A DNA stretch of 60,000 nt from Diphasiastrum complanatum. Lineage: Eukaryota; Streptophyta; Lycopodiopsida; Lycopodiales; Lycopodiaceae. The notes under the pieces are model-generated. The model did not search any database, had not been told where the DNA came from, and saw only the letters and a program-made list of their open reading frames with translations. Position 1 is the stretch's first letter. Every line of letters starts with the position of its first letter. Both the position numbers and the translations under genes were made by a program. Shown one piece after another: positions 21,822 to 34,149 of this stretch. The stretch spans positions 49,006,599 through 49,066,598 of the forward strand of contig CM055109.1 in the NCBI GenBank assembly GCA_029204225.1, read 5' to 3'.

Positions 21822-22330
21822 TTAGTTAACGTGCCAATCAAGATAGCCAACAAACGCATTGACGAAGATCCGCTCGCTATAAACAATCCTAGATTGTTTG
21901 TTCCCCACAACGTTAGGAATTTCTCCAAGATCGACCTTCCGAGGGTTGATGGAAAGGGAGATTCGAGAAGATTTTTGCAAATCTACACCCAAGCGTGTAG
22001 AGCTTATAGAGACGACAACCCACAAGAATCGTTGCGATATTTCAATATGTGCCTCACTAATACTACAAAAGATTGGTACTTCAATGGAGAATGAACGCGA
22101 CAACTAGAACATCTTGTAAGTCGAGTTTATCACCTGCTTCATTTTCGATCCTTTCTTGCAATTAGGATGAATCCGTATAGATAAGAAGAACGAGTCTCTA
22201 TCTGACTATATAGAACGGATCAAGAAGTTGCCCGACGGATGCGACCTTGATAGTGTCCCACAAACCATAGTGTCATGACATGGTTCATAGCAAGGTTATC
22301 CAAAGGGAATCAAGCAGTTTGTTGCAAGAA
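21822..22330 (+). pseudogene. decayed gypsy gag fragment
   Basis: An 87-codon frame (21,831-22,094) contains KIDLPRVDGKGDSRRFLQIY, then TKDWYFNGE, the gag core with the aromatic W-Y segment. Past the stop, in a shifted frame, LRIDKKNESLSDYIERIKKL and PQTIV follow, the second half of the gag core. No zinc knuckle or pol follows. Confidence 0.6.
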
Positions 22331-24035
22331 TATATCTTTGCTTTGTATACTTGGTAATAGGTTTAATTGGTCCGACAAAGTCGAGTTCCTACTTGTCAAA
22401 TGGTGCTAGTGATAAAATAGGAGATAGAGGCTAGTTCATAGAAGGTGTGGGCTTACCAATTCTTTGACAAGGATCCATCGAACATCGTTGAATGGAAATT
22501 AGTTTAATCTCTTGTAGAAATAATAGATGTCATACATTTTGGTATTAGTTTACTTCAATATAAGGGACATTTTCCAAAATCCCAGGATTTTATGATTCCA
22601 TTTATATTCCTGATAAAAAATGGTTTTGTGGGTAGATTAGAGGCATACCCTCTACCAAAAATTTCAAGCGAGGAACATATTTCTCCAAATTCAACAATTT
22701 CAGAATCAAGATTATATATGAATATTCAGAGCATATTAAAATGTAGCACTGGTTCAAAGAATAATAAATTGAGTTGGTAGACAACGCTTTTCGTCCCTGT
22801 CCTAAGTTTGAACGTTCTGCAATCGATAGTTCATGTCCTAAGTCCGAACATACTAGCATCAGAGTCACCGATCAAAATGTGTCAAAGTACGACAAAAAAA
22901 TCAAATGCAGTTTTGGCCCACTGGATTCCTGGTCCCCGACGGACGTCGCAGATAGACTCCATGGACTTCCATGAGCCATATCAACGTCGCACACGTCCCA
23001 TTTCATCCATTATTAGATGAACTATGCAGTATGAGACATGAAAACCAACTTTGTAGGCCCCACCATGACAATATCAATAAGTTAATCCCTCATGAAAAAC
23101 GAGGGACATATCAACTAGCATGCCAAAATTTAATAGCGTGCCACATGCATTCAATTCTTGCTGTCATCATTGCATAGAAACTCACAATTTGCAAAATGTC
23201 AAAACCCTGCAAATGTCTCATATTGTACTTTGTATGGGCATGACCCATCTAACTAGCACATTAATTTATTTTCTTAGGATAAAATATAGGCTTCAATTTT
23301 CATGGCATTCACATAATTTACTCCATTGAGATATAATATTTAAAATTCAAACCCATCAACTTCAAAGAACTTTTATTATCTCAAGGAATGTCAATACCAA
23401 AACCACTAGTTCATATTAATCTTTTATTTTGTGACTTTTATTTTTTCTAACCTAGCCTCATTTCTATTTGGCTTGGCTTTGACATTGATCCTACAATGGA
23501 TTGATAACTTGGCTTGATCTCCTTTATGATTGCTCCACAAATTATAGAATGCTTGATGAAACTATTGTCTACATATAACATTGGATAAAAAACCAAATTT
23601 GAGACACATGAGTGCCATGGTAGTACATGTCACATAAGGAACATATCCACTTTTGGCAACATGTCATGGCACCTGTCTCAAGGTTTCTCTTGGAGTCCTC
23701 AAGGTTCTTAAAGCCACTATGGACCAGTAGGTCTAGTTGATGTGTCATTTAAACTAGTAGGACTAATTGTTGTGTGACTCCAACATGTTATCTTCAGAAA
23801 TGTCAAGTACATTGGAACTAGTACAATTATGTTTTACAATATAGACCCCTCGGCCACATTTGTATCGCATAGTCCATATTGCCTAAATGAAGTCGTATTT
23901 TTGATTTGTCTATTCTGACTACAAAAGGAAAAGCTTATTAGTCAAATAGCATTTTTTGGGTTAATAGTTTTTCTCATCTTTGTACCATTAGATATGATTT
24001 TGTAAATAAAGTAGTAAAGATTGAAATATGAAGAA
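22331..24035. other. no recognised gene
   Basis: AT-rich with frames of 60-88 codons on both strands and no domain. A short inverted repeat with GAGACA and GTGCCATG arms lies at about 23,600-23,685. The left part (22,340-22,470) has GLIGPTKSS in one frame, which might be a worn gypsy integrase scrap, but this is too short to call. Confidence 0.35.
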
Positions 24036-24039
24036 GTGC

Positions 24040-24300
24040 ATGGTTGTACCAAGCATGTGGTGCTTGCTTCAATCAATACAAGGACTTCTTTAATATGCAT
24101 ACTTTGTCTTCCATGCCATGTACCACAAGACCACTAGGTTGCTCCATGTACACTTCTTCTTCAAGCTTACCATTCACAAAAGTGGACTTTACGTCCATTT
24201 GGTGTGGATTCCATCCAAATAACGTCGCTAAGGCAATCACCATGCGAAGCGTGTTCTATTTAGCCACAGGAGCGAAGGTCTTTTCATAGTCATTAGTTTC
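24040..24300 (-). pseudogene. Ty1/copia RT fragment
   Basis: Minus-strand frame: DYEKTFAPVAK, a stop, then LRMVIALATLFGW, HQMDVKSTFVNGKLEEEVYM, and LKKSLY-stop-LKQAPHAW. These are consecutive motifs of copia reverse transcriptase (consensus DVKTAFLNGxLEEEVYM and SLYGLKQAPRxW). The catalytic YVDD region is absent. At least two stops interrupt it. Confidence 0.8.
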
Positions 24301-24331
24301 GAAGGATAGAAACAGTTTAAAAAGGGAAGAA

Positions 24332-24800
24332 TGTTATGTCCATGACCAGTACATAGGATACAATATACTCCTAGTCTTGGATACATGATGGTGCTCCAGT
24401 GAAACAAGCTGTTAGTTATGCCACGTCATATTGGACGTGACCCGGAAGTAACTAATATCCTTGTGAGGCCTAGAACACACTAAGTGGAGTTTAGACAAGG
24501 TATGAGATAGTGTATGCATGTGTAGACTTATCAATAGCAATTCTATGAATAGTTGATCCATGCATAGGACTCTATTATAGGTGAGTCTATGTAAAGGGAA
24601 CATAGGGCTATGCATGGCTATGGGCCCAGGATGCATTAGACTCTATATAAAGGGTCCAACTCGCCCTACTCCTCACCATGGTTCTTGATTCATTGCCAGG
24701 CTCTCACTCTACATTCATGCTTGTTGTTCCTTGGCTTAGGGGTGCGGCTTCTAGAGATTGATTGGATGCTTCTACTTGGTTGGGTGGTTTCTCCACAGTG
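24332..24800 (+). repeat. LTR-like segment with TATA box
   Basis: After a purine run (AAAAAGGGAAGAA) it begins TGTTATGTCC at 24,332. A strong TATA box, CTATATAAAGG, lies at about 24,650-24,660. The right end is not clear, and no primer binding site of the usual type follows. A gypsy protease fragment begins about 200 bases later on the same strand. Confidence 0.4.
24650..24660 (+). promoter_or_regulatory. TATA box in LTR-like segment
   Basis: CTATATAAAGG is a canonical plant TATA box, about 320 bases into an LTR-like segment, the usual place for the U3/R promoter. Confidence 0.45.
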
Positions 24801-24989
24801 TGTTATCCTTTTGTGTTTAGGATTTGTAGGCAGGATCTAAGGAGCTTCCCTTATACCCAACCTATATTCTCCACTTTTTTTTCAAGGTTTGCATTTCCAC
24901 TTCACCACTTCACATTCCCAAGATCTGTTTTACCTTACCATGTCTTGTCCTATTGGAGAGTTCCTTCGACTTGCACCTCAAGCAAAGGG

Positions 24990-25510
24990 TGTCCTGTTAG
25001 ATTCGTTGATACCAAAATAGACACAACTCTGGGAGAACCCTTATTTTGCACCAGATTTGAAGAAGCCAACAATGTTTTGAATGTGGGAGAGGCATGGGAG
25101 AGTGAGTACCATAATAGTACTCTTCCTATCAAACACAAACTCTTCAGAGAAGAAGCTGCTGTAGTAGATGGAGGATCAAGTTTCAACCTTATATCTCCAC
25201 TACTTTGTACAAGAAATGGGAACTACAAGACATGAAAGTTGCCAAGTTTGTAATTGAGTTAGCTGAATAATCTTGTGTGCGGTCGAAGGAGATTTTAGAA
25301 GACATTCCAGTGAAGATAGCAGGGATAAAAGTTGTCATCACATTCGTGGTGATGGACATTTTTTAAACACCCACTTCTTATTGGATTTTGTTGTGTTGAC
25401 CCTGGTTGTGAGTTGCGCAAGTAGTTCATAATTGGAAAACCAACAAAATTACTTTTGACAATAAAGAGCAGGCAGTAAGGTGGATTTCTCCACATGGGCA
25501 GTGAAACCTA
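24990..25510 (+). pseudogene. gypsy aspartic protease fragment
   Basis: The frame to 25,235 contains VVDGGSSFNLIS, which fits a retroviral-type protease active site with DGGS in place of D(S/T)GS. After a frame change it continues through MKVAKFVIELAE, KEILEDIPVKIAGIKVVITF, then LRVAQVVHNWKTNKITF, the later part of gypsy protease. Stops and frameshifts make it a pseudogene. No RT follows within 1 kb. Confidence 0.6.
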
Positions 25511-26028
25511 TACCACCCAAAGCTGATAACACTTCTTCCACAATAGACCACAACATTGATCGTCTAAAAGCTTCAATGGGTGTTCATTATGATTCCTAAC
25601 AGAGATATTGCTTTGTGGACATATGCATTGGCAATAGTTGACTTTATGGCTAGGCATACATGTCATCCTGATCCAGATTCTGATTCAGAACCTAGCAAAT
25701 CACCACCACGAGGATTCACCCTAGACACGCCAATCTCATACGGGGTGAACATGATGAGCGTAGCATGGTTGTCACTATCATCTGGATTCAAATCCTGGAT
25801 GTTGAGCTCTTTGTGAAGATAAGTATGCTGAACTAAAACTTTCGTGATAGATTGACCAGTAGCTGATACTTTGAATTCAATTATCCTTCCTTTGCAAGAG
25901 CTTCTATATATGTTATCTGATCATTTTCTTTTCTGGAAAGAGACTTTTGAAGAAGGATGCATCAAAATCGACTGAAATTTATGATATATTATTGGTATCA
26001 TTGAACTTCTACATTTATTTCATGTACA
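25511..26028. other. no recognised gene
   Basis: A 78-codon frame (25,580-25,816, plus) is Asp/Ser/Pro-rich (DPDSDSEPSK) and could be the linker after the protease fragment, but no domain is visible. Confidence 0.35.
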
Positions 26029-26048
26029 CACACACACACACACACACA
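26029..26048. repeat. (CA)n microsatellite
   Basis: About ten CA dinucleotides without interruption. Confidence 0.9.
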
Positions 26049-26248
26049 TGAATGTGTCGCCATTCCAAAATATGTCTATGGAAGCTGATTACGAATGAGA
26101 ACGAAGAGAATGAGAGGTGCGTTAGATTTTTTATGCTCAGCCTTAAACAAATTGTTCAAGTAATGAGCATCCTGAAAAACCGAAGGCCGACTTCATATTT
26201 TTGGATCTTCACATTTTTCTCTTTCTTTTACCTTAAACAAATTTTTTA

Positions 26249-26530
26249 GGCACCTTCGCCTTTTTGCTCCTTAGCGAAAATATGCGACACACTGGCCAAG
26301 TGGCCAGAATGCCTTAGAAACCATTCTTAAGGCACTTTGCTTTTTCCGCCTTCTTCGTCTTTTTTCATTAGCGAAAAAAATGCGACACACTGGCCATAAT
26401 GACTTAAATCATTTCTAGACCACCTTCACCTTTTTTGCCTTTTTGCTCTTTGCAAAAAATGCAACAAAGTACCCAGAAAACCTTAAAACCATTTTAGGGC
26501 ACCTTCGTCTTTTTCGGTTTTCTTCGTCTT
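26249..26530. repeat. tandem repeat, unit about 80-90 bp, three to four copies
   Basis: Units begin GGCACCTTCGCC (26,250), GGCACTTTGC (26,333), CCACCTTCACC (26,422) and GGCACCTTCGTC (26,498). Each continues with TTTTTGCTC-like, AGCGAAAA, TGCGACACACTGGCC and CCTTAAA blocks. Divergence between copies is moderate. The array ends just before a copia fragment. Confidence 0.7.
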
Positions 26531-26569
26531 CTCTGGTTCAAAGACTACAAGTCATTCACCCACTCTCAA

Positions 26570-27056
26570 GTTGTGTAACTTAGAGACAACTCATCGCATT
26601 CAATCAAAGGTGAAGGAATACTCAGAGTTGAATTCAAAAGAGATGAAGTCAAGTTGCTATCCAACGTTCTCCACGTTCCAAATCTGACCAAGAATCTGCT
26701 CTCAGTTAGCAGAATCACCGATTCAGGTCGGAGGGTCAAATTTGATACAGAAGGCTGCACAATTCTTGACAAATTTCGGAAGGTTCTAGCCTACCGAAGA
26801 AGAAGCGGCTATCTTTACAAACTCAGCCATTGCTATTTTTCTAACAGTCAAGCTCTTCAAACAACCACTTCTGAATCAACTGATATCCTGTGGCATTTAA
26901 GACTTGGCCATCTTAACTACAACAGTATTCAGCATATGTCAGTTCAGAGTCTAGTACAAGATCTGCCAACAATCAACAAGCCAACTTCTCCATGCGAAAG
27001 TTGTATTATCAGTAAGCATGCTAGGAGTCCCTTCAGTTCAGACTCAGTTCAGAGGA
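26570..27056 (+). pseudogene. copia element A: protease tail and GAG-pre-integrase domain
   Basis: The open frame contains VKLLSNVLHVPNLTKNLLSV, the conserved end of copia protease. It continues with LWHLRLGHLNYNSIQHMS and PCESCIISKHARSPF, the GAG-pre-integrase His/Cys zinc motif (HX3H...CX2C). It is open from 26,654 and passes directly into gag of a second copia element at about 27,056 without losing frame. Everything downstream in integrase is missing from this element. Confidence 0.8.
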
Positions 27057-27600
27057 TGGAATCACTTCTTGAGATGAATGATGTTTTGGATATTGTTGTA
27101 GGTTTGGAGGAGAGACCAGCAATACACCAAAATCAAGTGAGGTATGACAAGAGGGCCAAGAAGGCTCTACACATGATAAAGATGAATGTTACCAATGAGC
27201 TTCTCAAGGTAGTTGGTAAGAGTACTTCATCTAAGGACGCTTGGGATTCATTGAAGAAGCTTTATGAATCCAAGTCTACTTCTAGAGTGTTGACTTTAAG
27301 AAGGCAAATCTTTTCTTGTTTGCAACAGAATAAAAAAAGGTCCAGATACTTTTATTTTGAAAGTGAAAGCATTGAATGATGAGTTGGCTTGCATTGATGA
27401 GAGCATTAAGGAAGGAGAGCTTGTTCAAGTTATTCTTAATGGATTTTTGGATGCTCATGATAACATTGTTTAAAGTCTTGTATTCAAAAGACTTTGCCTT
27501 GAAGTGGATCTTCATCAACATCTCAAGTTGGAGAGGAGGCTATGTTCATCAAAGGCAAATTCAAGGGCAAAAACAAAAGTAAGGTTTCTAAAGGGCAAGA
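27057..27600 (+). pseudogene. copia element B: gag
   Basis: From ESLLEMNDVLDIVVGLEERP the frame runs through MIKMNVTNELLKVVGK, DAWDSLKKLYESKSTSRVL, the UBN2-type gag core. A frame change near 27,345 leads to ALNDELACIDESIKEGELVQ, then VILNGF. The 5' LTR, leader and gag start of element B are missing, because the sequence is fused to element A. Confidence 0.8.
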
Positions 27601-27913
27601 TCAAGTGGTTGCTTCTTCAAATGGCAAAAATAAGGATAGATCAAAGCTCAAGTGCTTCTATTGTGGCATCAAAGGACACTTTGCAAGTGAGTGCTACAAG
27701 AAGAAGAGGGATCAAGGAGACAAGCAAGGTAATCTTACTCTTGATGAGGATGGTTTGGATGTTCAAGATGCAAATGATGGTGCTTTTGTGATGTCTTCAT
27801 GTATGCTTGCTAGTGATGGAGATCTAGATCCATGGTGGATTGATAGTGGAGCAAATTTACACATGACTTTTCACAAAAAAATACTTTACTTCTTTGTTGG
27901 CATATGGAGATGA
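27542..27913 (+). pseudogene. copia element B: zinc knuckle and protease active site
   Basis: The frame has a Lys-rich stretch, CFYCGIKGHFASEC (CX2CX4HX4C knuckle), an acidic linker and WWIDSGANLHMTFHK. DSGA is the intact catalytic motif of copia protease. The frame breaks soon after, near 27,890. Confidence 0.85.
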
Positions 27914-28472
27914 CAAGAGGGTGATCTACAGCCAATGATGGTGATTGTGCAATCAAAGGGATTGGCACAATTCCTTTTTCTCTCCCTACAAATAGGAATG
28001 TTCATTTGGAGGATTTCTTGTTCATTCCTTCTATTAGCAAAAATTTGCTTAGTGTGAGTCAATTGCTAAGTAAAGGCCTCAAAGTTGAGTTTGATGGAGA
28101 TGCTTGTATGATCAAAAGGAAGGATGTCTTGATTGGAAAAGGTAAAAGGCAATGAAAGTTGTTCAAACTAGATGTTTGTGTTATTGTTAACCAAGTTGGA
28201 TGTGTTGCAAGAGAGCAAATATCTATTCAAGAGGTTTGGCATAAAAGGATGGGACACCTCAACTTCAAGTCATTGGAGGTAATGGCTAAAAAGAAGGTTG
28301 TGATAGGTCTTCCAAATTCTTTAAGTGGCATCAATCATGTTTGCTAGTCTTGTGATTTGTCTAAGTCACATAGACTACCTTACGCTAGGTCTACATCTAG
28401 ATCTACAAAGCCTTTTCAAGTTGTACATTCGGATTTCATGGAACTACTACAATTAGCAATAGTGTAGCTAAG
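27914..28472 (+). pseudogene. copia element B: protease tail and GAG-pre-integrase
   Basis: In shifted frames: EDFLFIPSISKNLLSVSQLL (protease end), then VWHKRMGHLNFKSLEVMAKK and SCDLSKSHRLPY (His/Cys motif). Two stops (near 28,155 and 28,345) interrupt it. Order and spacing match an ordinary copia polyprotein. Confidence 0.75.
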
Positions 28473-29318
28473 ATGTATGTAACTTTCATTGATGATTTTA
28501 GTAGATTTTTTTGGATCTATCTACTAAAGAGCAAAGATGAAATGTATGATGACTTAGTTAACTTCAAGAATGCAATGAAAAACCAATTTTCCACAAGAAT
28601 CAAGTGCTTAAGGAGGGACAATGGTGGTGATGGTGGTGAGTACATATCTACCAAGTTCAAGGCATTTTGTGATGAGCATGGGATCAAGAGTAAGTATACA
28701 ACACCAAGGACCCCACAACAAAATGGAGTGGCCGAAAGGAAGAATAGGACTTTATGTGAAAGTGCTAAAGCCATGAGGTTAAGTGCTAATCTTGATAAAC
28801 CATTTTGGGATCAAGCTTTGTTGTGTGCCAATTTCTTGTGCAATAGGTGGCCGAGTGCTATTTTGGATGGAAGGACACCTTTTGAGATGCTATTCAAGAG
28901 GAGGCCGAGTATCAACTTTCTAAGAACTTTTGGATGCACATGCTATGTCAATATTAATCTTGATGATAGGACCAAGAAGGGTCCATATTCAAGAAAATGT
29001 TTTTTTGTTGGATATAGTGAGGTGAGTAAAGCCTGCAAGGTTTACATTCCTTCTACTAACAAAGTGATTGTTGGTAGAGATATCATTTTTTATGAGGGAA
29101 ACATTCCAAAAGTATCTTCAAGCATTATTGATGGTGATGTGGATGGATCTAACATTCTTGATGTTGATGTCAAGGATCCTACTTTAGATGGTGATGATGA
29201 TGAACCTTCATCAAGTCAAAAGCCAAGGAGAACATCAAGGGAAAGACAATTGCCTTCAAGGCACCTTATGATGAAAAGGGTAAGCAAGCAGTTTTTGGAA
29301 ATTATGTTGCTTTCCTAA
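28473..29318 (+). pseudogene. copia element B: integrase
   Basis: One 281-codon frame. YVTFIDDFSRFFWIY carries the first catalytic Asp, CLRRDNGGDGGEY the second (the usual LRSDNGGEY with an extra GDG), and TPQQNGVAERKNRT the Glu. FLRTFGCTCYVNIN and KCFFVGY are the conserved end of the domain. The catalytic triad is present, but the insert at the second Asp is unusual. Confidence 0.9.
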
Positions 29319-30108
29319 CCTCTTTTGATGAACCTACAAGTGTAGATGAAGCAAGAAAAGAAGAGGAGTGGATCCAAGCAATGGATCTTGAGTATCAAGC
29401 TCTTATGAAGAATGGAACATGGAGATTGGTGGAGTTACCTAAGGACAAGAAAGCTATTGGATGCAAATGGATCTTCAAGCTGAAGGCAGACCAAGATGGA
29501 TCTATCAACAAGTACAAGGCAAGGTTAGTGGCAAAAGGATATGCTCAAGAACAAGGAATTGACTATGATGAGACCTTTGCACCCATGGCAAAGATGGTAA
29601 GCATTCGAGTCATCATCTCACTTGCTACTCTTTATGGATAGGATATATGGAAATCGGACATTATAAATGATTTTTTGAATGGTGATCTTGAGGAGGAAGT
29701 GTACATGGAGCAACCCGAGAGCTACATTTCTTCTACAAAGCCAAATCATGTGTGTCTACTACAAAAGAGTTTGTATGGCCTTAAGCAAGCACCAAGGAGT
29801 TGGTATGCTAAGCTCAACATTTTTTTACTCTCTCAAGGCTTTGTTATGAGTGAGTATGATCATTCACTTTATTATAGGTTTGGTGGAAATGATGTTACCA
29901 TCTTGCTAATCTATGTGGATGATATCATCTTGAGTGGTGGAAACAATCAAGATGTGGAGGATATCAAGATTGTTTTTAAGAAAGAATTTGAGCTGCATGA
30001 TCTTGGTAACTTGCATTTCATTTTAGGAATAGAAGTGATTAGATCTTCTCAATATACTTTCATTTGTCAAGAGAAGTATGCTGATTCTTTTCTAGAAAGA
30101 TTTCACAT
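29319..30108 (+). pseudogene. copia element B: reverse transcriptase, 3' truncated
   Basis: Contains TWRLVELPKDKKAIGCKWIF, KARLVAKGYAQEQGIDYDET, FLNGDLEEEVYMEQPE, SLYGLKQAPRSWYAKL and the active site LLIYVDDIIL. A TAG (29,639-29,641) interrupts YG-stop-DIWKSD. The frame leaves copia similarity at FLERFHM near 30,108, so RNase H and the 3' LTR are absent. Confidence 0.9.
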
Positions 30109-30559
<451 letters not shown>

Positions 30560-31495
30560 TAGCAATGTCTTTCCATGCCAAAAGGCATATGAGACTAGTA
30601 AATGTACATGTCAAGTATGTGGTATCATTGGGAGCATATAGAACATCTCTCCAAAATAGTAATGAAAGAAACAACATATCTGAATAAAAGAATGAGATAT
30701 GTAGCAGTATAAGTGCTAAGTGCTACTAAATGTCAAAATTGAGGTATAGCACTATCATCGTATCCTGCTGATGCTATAGAAGGATGTGATGTGAGCCGTA
30801 ACATGAGGTAACTAAGGTAGCCGCTGATGTTATTTGCAAGGATGAGAGGTGTGGTGTATAGTCTAGTAGCATAATCGCCCAAATGTGGAGGTCATCCAGG
30901 AGAGGTGGTGCGGCACAAGGGATAAGTTGTGTATCCAAGCGTATCCTATCGTTTAAGAAATGTGTACCTCTGTCTCGTATCGTGTTGTATCACACTTACT
31001 TCATAATGAGCCTCAAAGTAAGCCTTCTATTGAAGCATCTGCTTTTGGAAAAAATTCTGTTGTCATGGAGAGGACATTGAATGAAGTAGGAAACTTTTGT
31101 AGCAGTTCTCCTCATCTTGGAAGGACATTTGAATCTGAACAACTATTTCAGACACTGTTGGAATCAGGTAATGTCGTGGGATCTTGTGCTACCCATCAAC
31201 AACTATCTGAAAAGTATCCCTAACAATTTTTGTATCGGTTTTGGAGAAGACTTGTGCTCTATGTGATATTCCAGACAGTGGAAATATACAAAAACAAAGG
31301 GGAAAGGAAAATCTAAATATGATTAGAAGCAGTGCTGCTCTGCTCTTTATTCAAGCATAGGTTTGACAAGGCCACCATCTTTTTCTTTTACTAGAGCAGC
31401 CGATGAGAGAATAACTTTTCAATATGCTGGTTGCAATCAACCCATCCAGACTTCCAATGCGCAGCCAAAAGGCCATAATTTGCATGCGACTACAC

Positions 31496-31553
31496 ATAGA
31501 ATACTTTGGATTTATTGAGAGTTCTCAAGCACAAATACTTGGAATACATTTCA
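31496..31553. repeat. direct repeat, copy 1 (copy 2 at 33,584-33,641)
   Basis: AGAATACTTTGGATTTATTG, then AGAGTTCTCAAGCACAAAT and GGAATACATTTCAAA recur at 33,584-33,641 with about five changes over 58 bases. The flanks differ. Confidence 0.65.
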
Positions 31554-34149
31554 AAGCACATGTCATGTATATTAGTTTACTGGAAAAGCTTCTTGTTTGA
31601 GAAACCCTGTACTACCAATTTCTGCTCATGATTCTTCCAATGAGTCAAATTTACAGATTTCTGTCATAGGATGTGCCGAATAGCTTATACACTAGTTCAG
31701 CGGCAGCTTGAAGAAGGTAGACTCAAGCCAGAAAATACTTTCAGATGCAATGTCATCCTTGACATTCATAACTAAAGTGATACTTTCAAATCAATTGAGC
31801 CCAAAAACATGAAGATGTTTTTTATTGGCATTGGTAGAGCATACACTGAGGAAATATTTCCAAGATGAAGTCAGTTCCGAAGACGATCCATTACAACAAA
31901 TTTTGAATGTTGAAATTTATATAAAAATCCAATCCATTTTTGTCCCAATAATTGGGTGATACATTGAATACATATATCAATCATTGTGTGAATAAAAGTA
32001 CATATAAGTGTGATCTCAAATGGAACTACAAAAAACTTATGCAACTGAAAGATGATTGGAATTTTTAAGCCAATGCATTCAATGTGCGAACCCACTTCCT
32101 TTGACAACTCAGAAAGTCTCTTATAGATCGTATGTATATCTACTAGAATGCTGCTTCAACAACCAATTGCTATATCTTGAACATGGAAAAGCGAATCTCT
32201 TTTTGTTGTGGGTTGGCTGATTTCAATTCTTTCTTCAAATAAGCATAATGATCATTTCAACCCCAATTACAGACTTTATTGTTGGATGCTGGAGGGTGCA
32301 TCTGTAGTTCTCGTCAACATCTGAGATATGTTGGATGTAGGTTGTACAGATACGTCTAGAAATATTCCTACCAGGGTAGTGCATACTTCAAAAAGGTTTA
32401 ATGTTCTGTGTGTTTTGAAGGCTTGTGATTGTTGCTGCTAAGAGCCACTACATGTCGATTGTTAAAATGAAGCTTCCGATTTCATCTTGTTTAGTATTGA
32501 CACAACTGTCTGGATGGTTTAGAATTTGAACCACTGGGAAAAGCATGTAACTGGTGTTTTTGTCATCAGATTAAGTCATCCAGTCTGTTGGATCAACAAG
32601 TGGAGCAATCCTACAGGCAGTGGACTTAGAGCTGGGTTAAGGACACTTTAGACACTAAGTTTGTTCAATATATTATACTAAGATAACTGTAAGAAAAGTG
32701 GCAAATAGATGGCTAAGCCATGAAAGCAATTCTTTGTTTGTGTGTGAATATATTCAGATTTAGTCCTGAACAAATTATGGTGGAGCACATGTGTTTGTCA
32801 TGTGTGGAGATTTTAGATTTGATCTGTAGATAAGACAAGTGCTACGTGCTTCCATGTTCTTTTGTCAATTGCAGTATAAAGTAAAGGGCAACAGAAGCAA
32901 GAGTAACAAGGCTAAAAGCTAAAACCCATAATATTTCAACAAACTACCTATTATTGGCTGTCAGCACGTCTGCAGAGTCAGGGGCCTTTTTATTGTGTAT
33001 CCCCATGGAAAGTTAAACCTTTGCAAAAGAGATGCACTTTTTAAGAAATATGGAGTAATGTACTATAATTCAGAGCAATGTGTCCACATGGTTCTCTTAG
33101 TTTTCATAGTTTCTTAGAGAACAAACTTAAAAAATCATTAGACTGAACATGCGATCTTTTTTCTTTGCGGACAGTGAGAATCTTGACATCCTTATGATGC
33201 AATTGTTGCCCACACAAATTTATGTAAAAAATTTGAGGAATGCATTAAAACCCATAAAATGTCAAAAAGGTGTGGCTCATAGAATATTTCCAACGCTAAT
33301 AGATTATGCCTCACCATCTTCTATACTTGGGGAAAGATTTTGTAACCATCGATTATATTTGAAAAAATTGCAACATGTACCCTCGCTTGTAAGCTTAGAT
33401 GGTGTTAACTAGTTTAGGGTTTAGGGCAAACTTGAAATCAAAATTGATCTAAATTTGAGGAGTCAGCCGCGGTGTATCAGACCAACTGAATGCACTTGCC
33501 TTTGGCGAGATAAATAATAAACACTTTTATGTCCAGAATCCTAATCTAGAACTAGTGAAGATAGGATAGAACATGGGCTTCAATAGAATACTTTGGATTT
33601 ATTGACAACTCTCAAGCACAAATGCCTGGAATACATTTCAAAACGCATTCTTTTGAAAACTAATGTAACTGTGATGCAGTGAGATATGACATGGATATGC
33701 AAGTTTTGTGGTGTTAACATCTTAAGGGAAAAGTTTTATTGCTTCTTATGCAAGGTTTGTCTGGTCTGTATGTCTTTCCATATTCTGCAAACATCACAAA
33801 AAATGTACTACCTACAGGTAATTTTATCATTTCGTCGACATTTTTGCAGTAGATTTTATACTGCCCATAAATAATTCTTATTATTTATTCAATGCTTGTG
33901 TGTTGCGATGAAATGTTGCTATCTGCAAACTTAGTTACCAGGCTAGTGCTTTAGATTCACGTTCTATAGGCCTTTTGTCAATTTTCAGAGAAAAAGGACA
34001 ATTATGATTGTACTTATCAATCATTAAGAGTTATTGATTGCTTAATCCAAAGATCTATCAAGTTCTAGGTGTTAGATCTTGATCTAGATGCTTTACACTA
34101 TGATTTAAGCAAGAGCAATGGATCAAATGATAAAAAACATGGATGAGCA

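Noticed and set aside
22331-22470. Gypsy integrase fragment (GLIGPTKSS)
   Set aside because: The match is under ten residues in one frame, without other integrase motifs nearby.
24332-24800. 3' LTR of the minus-strand copia fragment at 24,040-24,300
   Set aside because: The purine tract and TATA box are oriented plus while the RT fragment is minus, so the two do not belong to one element.
33686-33874. BED-type zinc finger of a hAT transposon (WICKFCG)
   Set aside because: Only one CX2C pair and no following His motif or transposase; too little to call.
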